DNA of 64,000 bases from Cladopsammia gracilis (taxonomy: Eukaryota; Cnidaria; Anthozoa; Scleractinia; Dendrophylliidae), in assembly GCA_022457155.1 (NCBI GenBank), contig JAJGOT010000155.1:125001-189000 (forward strand), read 5' to 3'. A model generated the notes under the pieces. It was not told the DNA's origin, made no database searches, and saw only the letters and a program-made list of their open reading frames with translations. The position numbers were made by a program, and so were the translations under genes. Positions 59,515-64,000 of this stretch are shown in pieces. Positions within the stretch are counted from its first letter, which is position 1, and each line of letters begins with the position of its first letter.

Positions 59515-62500
59515 TACCGGTATATCAATAAGTTATACTGGAAAGAAGTTCATTTTGACGGAAGTGGGTTTTAGTAGTACAAAGAAAAATGTTCACAATA
59601 TTCTGGGGTATGAGGAAAGGCTTATTAGGAAGGGAAGGGGGGGATTATTATAAAAGGGGATTTTGCATTTCAAAATGGATAGAATGTACTGCAGTTTTAA
59701 ATTATCATTATGTTCTGGCAGGAAAGATGGCTAAAATCGCATTGTCCTAGCCCAGGTGCTACAAGTTGTGAACTTAAAGTGCTGCAGTAATTGAAGGAAC
59801 TACCCTGCTAGTTAGCTTTCCATGAGGACCCGCAAGGACTTTTTTTTGGACACCGCTGGAAGCCGTAGTTGCCACGGACGCTAGGCTAAATAGATTATCG
59901 AGAAATTTTTTGGTGTGAAATATAATTACTTTTTTCGCCCTTATGAGCCAATCATTGAGTGTATGAGAATTTGATATTGTGTTACTTGTCAACGCTGGCG
60001 CGGCGATCGTGTAATGAAAAAATCGAGGTAAAACAGGTATATTAAGACCAGTAAGCTATTTTCGGCTATAAAACGCGTTAATCTCCTTCACGATCCTTCT
60101 AATTCTTCGAAAGAGACCACGTTTCGCGGCACACAAAGTGATTTTAAAACTTTAAAAACATTTAAATATTTAAACATTTAACTAGGGTAAACAATTGACT
60201 GCCGGAGTTGATAGAAAATAAAACAGCTTTAATTTCGCCCAGAAACATCACCCTTTTACGCCGGTAAAAGTGGAACACGCGCCCACGAACAGGAAATTAG
60301 AGGGACACAAATGTGATCTGTATTTCGGGCGCGCTTATTTCCATTCGGCTCGCGCCAATTGTTCGGCGAGCCGAAATGAATCAAAATTCGTGTATAACAA
60401 ATCAACGGCGTTTCATCCATCACAAGACATAAAAAGTGAAACAAACTTCATTCGTTGTTCACACCATTCAAATTCATTCGTTGTTCACGTAGTTGTTCCA
60501 GGCATTCAAATATTGCCGTGAGAAAACATTTGAGGAATGTAAATCGTTAATAGAACGCTTCTATGGTCCCAAACTTGGAGACGATATGACTGGGACCAAA
60601 ACGACCAGATTCCGTTCAGATAACACCTACGGATAATACGTGTTTTTTTTCATTTCACATGTACTGTGTAACACAACAAGTTCAAGCTCAACAATACAAT
60701 CCCAGTTCTTTGTACCTGACATTGTCCACCCGGTACATTTCTATTCAATTTTAAACTTCTCTAGTAAATGTACTTTTTAGCACCAAACGATGACGTGGAC
60801 AACTTCTCCTGGACTGCAGTGAGCCCCAAAGAAAAACATTCTACACGGATCTTAACTTTAATTTAGTATTTAATGACGAACTGCGCGTATTTCTTGCCTG
60901 TTTATATGTGGTCCTGATATGTGGTTGTCACCGTTTTGTACTGAATATAATTATAATAATACGATAGGTAATGCTATTATAATTATTATAGGGAGTTACT
61001 ACTGTGTTGCATCGTGTAACTCCCCAAGGGAAACAACGGAGAATAAAATGTCGACGAAATATTTATTTCTGTGTTTTGAATGCTCACTTTTCCCTTGTCA
61101 AAAAAATTAATTTATTAGTTTTTTGTTGCGACAAACTAATTTTAAGACAGTATATGTAGCTTACATGAAGGTTTACCGCTAATAAAGACTCCGGACTCGA
61201 TGCGCCTGCGATGCTCTTTATCTCACAGGACACCGGCGAGTTGTACATTTGTACGATTGTACCGCGCTCTTCGTTTTCATGAAAAAAGTTTTTTCGTTTC
61301 CATAATTCCTTTTTATATTGAACTCAAAAGCGAAGGCGTGATGCGTGCTTGGTATAACTGTTTAGAACCTACATGGCTTCATCATTGCTACACTGGCAAT
61401 CGTATTAACTCAAAGAGGGGCCGTTTATAGAAAGATTCACGTGGAAAGGTCACATCCGTAAGGTGAGTCATTGGATTGATTATTATCCTCTTTCATCCCC
61501 ATTTTTCCCACCACATCACTGACCAGTGGGCTGACAGGGGGAAAAGGTTGAAAGCCTATGCTTCAAAATACAAAACCTCAAAATTCAATGCCTGGTTTCA
61601 AGACAGTGTCCAAATACAAAGGTTTTCCAGCTCACCAATTATTATATTCACAAGTACCTATGTTTTTGTTGTTTTCACCAACTGATCACAATATGCCAGC
61701 ATTTATTTCTTGTGACAAGAGCAAACAAACTGTTGAAAGATGTGTCATTTTGGCAGTTCTGCTAATAAAGGATGCGCAATCCTAAGAGCTGGAATGGTTT
61801 GCTGTTGTCACAATGAAAACAAAATAATTATATCTATTTTATTTATTAGTCTGAGTTTCTATTCTTCATTTTTAAACTGTGAATATGCGCAAGCATAATT
61901 AACAGGTTATCGGTAACGGTGGCTAAATCACTTACTCGCTCGCTCATTCCATCACTCAGCTGTAAACTAAGTGACCTAATGCTTTGTTACGAATGCATTT
62001 TGTAACAACGTGAATCCAGCGATAAAAATAATTAATTTGTTGTAAACGAATATCTTTTTCAACCGAGACACACGTTTTGATGCATTAATCTACCTGGTTT
62101 TTCCTTCGATGGTTGAGTGGTTTAGAGTCGGGAATTGCAATTGAGAGGCCCGAGTTCAAGTCACATTCAGGACCCTTCTTTTTTCTTTCTATGGACTGGA
62201 CATCGTGAAAGTGATGTACTGTTGTTGTTTTTTTGTGTTCGTCAAAAATCCTTATGTTTTAATTTTAAAAAAAATATCAAACCGTGTCAGTGTGAAAACA
62301 TAAGTTTACCGCAATATTACGTTATGGGTTAGCATTTCTTATTCACAAGTTGGCTCTTAGCATAGTCGCTACATAATTAATTATACTAACATTGACCAAA
62401 TTAAATCTTTGAAAATGGAATTAAGTGTCAATCGTTTCCAGTCATAGAGTGTAAGGGAATTTGATCTTGATTGCCATTTTCAATGCTCACAGTTGGATTT

Positions 62501-64000
62501 TGTTTCACCTGCCAATCAAAGCAACTCTGCTTGCAGGGCAGAAGAGAAAATGTTTGAAAGAATAATAAGATACATGTATAATTGCATAGGCTGTGGCAGT
62601 GCAAGTAAAACTTCCTTAATTGTCATTTTTTTCATGCTTCGAGCTGTTTTATCTAACAGCATTATAGCTAGCAGAGCTCACTTTTTATTTAATGATAACA
62701 CATTTTGACCCTAAATTACTGCTCAATGTTATTCACTAATCCAGTTGGTCTTACGAAATGCTTCTCCCGAGTTCCAAAATAAACATTCAATGTTTTACAT
62801 GTGAAATATTGCTTGATAATCGGTTTAGCACTTAAGGAAGCTGGTGGCTTAACATGTTTTTATTTGTCAAAAGGATGCTTGCGCATGTGAATTAAAGGGT
62901 CGAGGGTACCACTTTACAGTATGATTGAATAAAATCCTAATGTGATTTGAGTGTGCCACTATACAGTATGATTGAATAAAATCCTAAAGTGATTTCTATC
63001 AGTATCTGTGGGTTACACCGTACTGTTGAGGATGCCACTTTACAGTGGCTTCTTTTCAGGCTTCTGGCATCCAAACATTTTCTTGAGCTTTGAGCAATAG
63101 AATTTACATGCACACCATGGTATTGGTGTGAAGAGACTGTTCAGTATTACACTAATAGTTAAGGTCTTAATCATCAACACACAAGACTAGGTGGGTTCTC
63201 AGGAAAACCCACCAAGTTTAAACTTCTTTTATTTGTTCTGACACAGTGATTTTTACCAAACAAAATACTATAATATACAGCAGTTTTCAATTGAGTGTTG
63301 TAAAACCACTGAAACCAAACCACTCAAACCACCAACCACCAAAGCAATCAGAACTTGATGCAAATACATGTGGCTAGTGCCAAGTCGAGAGTGGAAAAAC
63401 ATGTGCAAAAAAGTTGCAACTGGTTTTACTACTGATCGGTTAGGAAAGTGGCTTAAGATTTCAGAGCTAATAACAAATTGTGTCAATGCAAAATCAATTT
63501 ATTTCAAAATTACTTTTCGACACACAATTGAAAACCACTATATCAAAGTATCTTTTTGCAGAAACGTCATGAAAATTTAGCCTTCAGTTAATGTTAATGG
63601 TATCGGGCATGTGGGTACACCCTTTTTTTTCTTTCACCATTCTTTTCTAATTTGCAAGCATGGCCATCTACATAAAGGTTTGGGTTATGCATTTTGTTTT
63701 CAGACTGATTTCACTAACATTGGCAGTGAGCTGACTTAAAGGAGCTATGTGTTGGTGATTTTGAGGTTTTTGGGTCAAAACTGCCCAAATTAAAACTACT
63801 AAGTACCTTTGTTGTACACAGAATGCTTATAGAACACTAAGAGGAAGATATCAAGTGAATTTTTGAAGAGAAAATTGACCATAATTAATATATGTTAAGA
63901 CAGAAGTGATAAGCTTGGAAAAATGTGCCCAATTTTTTCTAGATGCTATCCATTTCCATCCTGGCCATTTGCAGGCCAAGACACTAATTTTTACTCTTAC
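59515..64000. other. Region downstream of the TRAF gene, no supported gene
   Basis: Only short frames without recognisable domains were seen. Two imperfect copies of AGTATGATTGAATAAAATCC lie at 62921-62997. The tRNA-like SINE head at 62105 is the only other item. A gene with small exons cannot be excluded. Confidence 0.5.
62105..62175 (+). mobile_element. tRNA-like SINE head
   Basis: TGGTTGAGTGGTTTAGAG (A-box-like) and CGAGTTCAAGTC (B-box-like) are spaced about 42 bp apart, followed by a T-run. The acceptor stem does not close, so a functional tRNA is unlikely. Confidence 0.45.

Noticed and set aside
62921..62997. Repeated AGTATGATTGAATAAAATCC as a regulatory array
   Set aside because: There are only two copies with no neighbouring gene; a simple local duplication is sufficient.

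Overview
This window looks like nuclear DNA from a marine invertebrate, most likely an anthozoan cnidarian such as a stony coral. The basis is a spliced metazoan TRAF gene with GT-AG introns, AT-rich non-coding DNA, and a dense mix of elements (DIRS-like tyrosine-recombinase element, Tx1/L1-like LINE, Helitron with an RPA-like gene, short-LTR gypsy, many MITEs) of the kind found in coral and anemone genomes. The taxon is inferred, not proven.

The only clear host gene is a TRAF-family adaptor/E3 ligase on the + strand. I assembled seven coding exons (6231-6400, 8855-8918, 32307-32408, 33173-33337, 46486-46560, 56109-56186, 57720-58403) that join in frame to 445 codons plus a stop. They encode a RING, a series of TRAF-type zinc fingers, a short heptad coiled coil and a C-terminal TRAF-C/MATH domain. 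An AATAAA lies about 350 bp past the stop.

Almost everything else is transposable elements, mostly within this gene's introns. Positions 1-1.7 kb hold a DIRS-like element on the minus strand that runs off the left edge. From 2.4 to 31.7 kb there are copies of a dispersed repeat of up to 1.6 kb, several MITEs, a Tx1/L1-like LINE fragment and long palindromes. Intron 3 is mainly a tRNA-derived SINE and a LINE 3' end. Intron 4 (13 kb) is a nest: a minus-strand Tx1/L1-like LINE interrupted by a ~10.2 kb Helitron and by a 1.29 kb foldback element with tandem-repeat termini. Intron 5 holds a 4.5 kb DNA transposon with ~340 bp inverted termini, whose broken gene resembles a FEN1/XPG-type PIN nuclease followed by a CXC cysteine cluster, and a recent, internally deleted 2.3 kb gypsy-type LTR element. 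Intron 6 holds three nested palindromic MITEs.

The most unusual items are the Helitron protein that starts with a ubiquitin-specific-protease-like domain, the PIN/CXC element with nuclear-receptor half-sites in its termini, and the recurrence of elements whose inverted termini are themselves tandem arrays. I see no second host gene downstream of 58.4 kb, no standalone tRNA or rRNA gene, and no CRISPR array.
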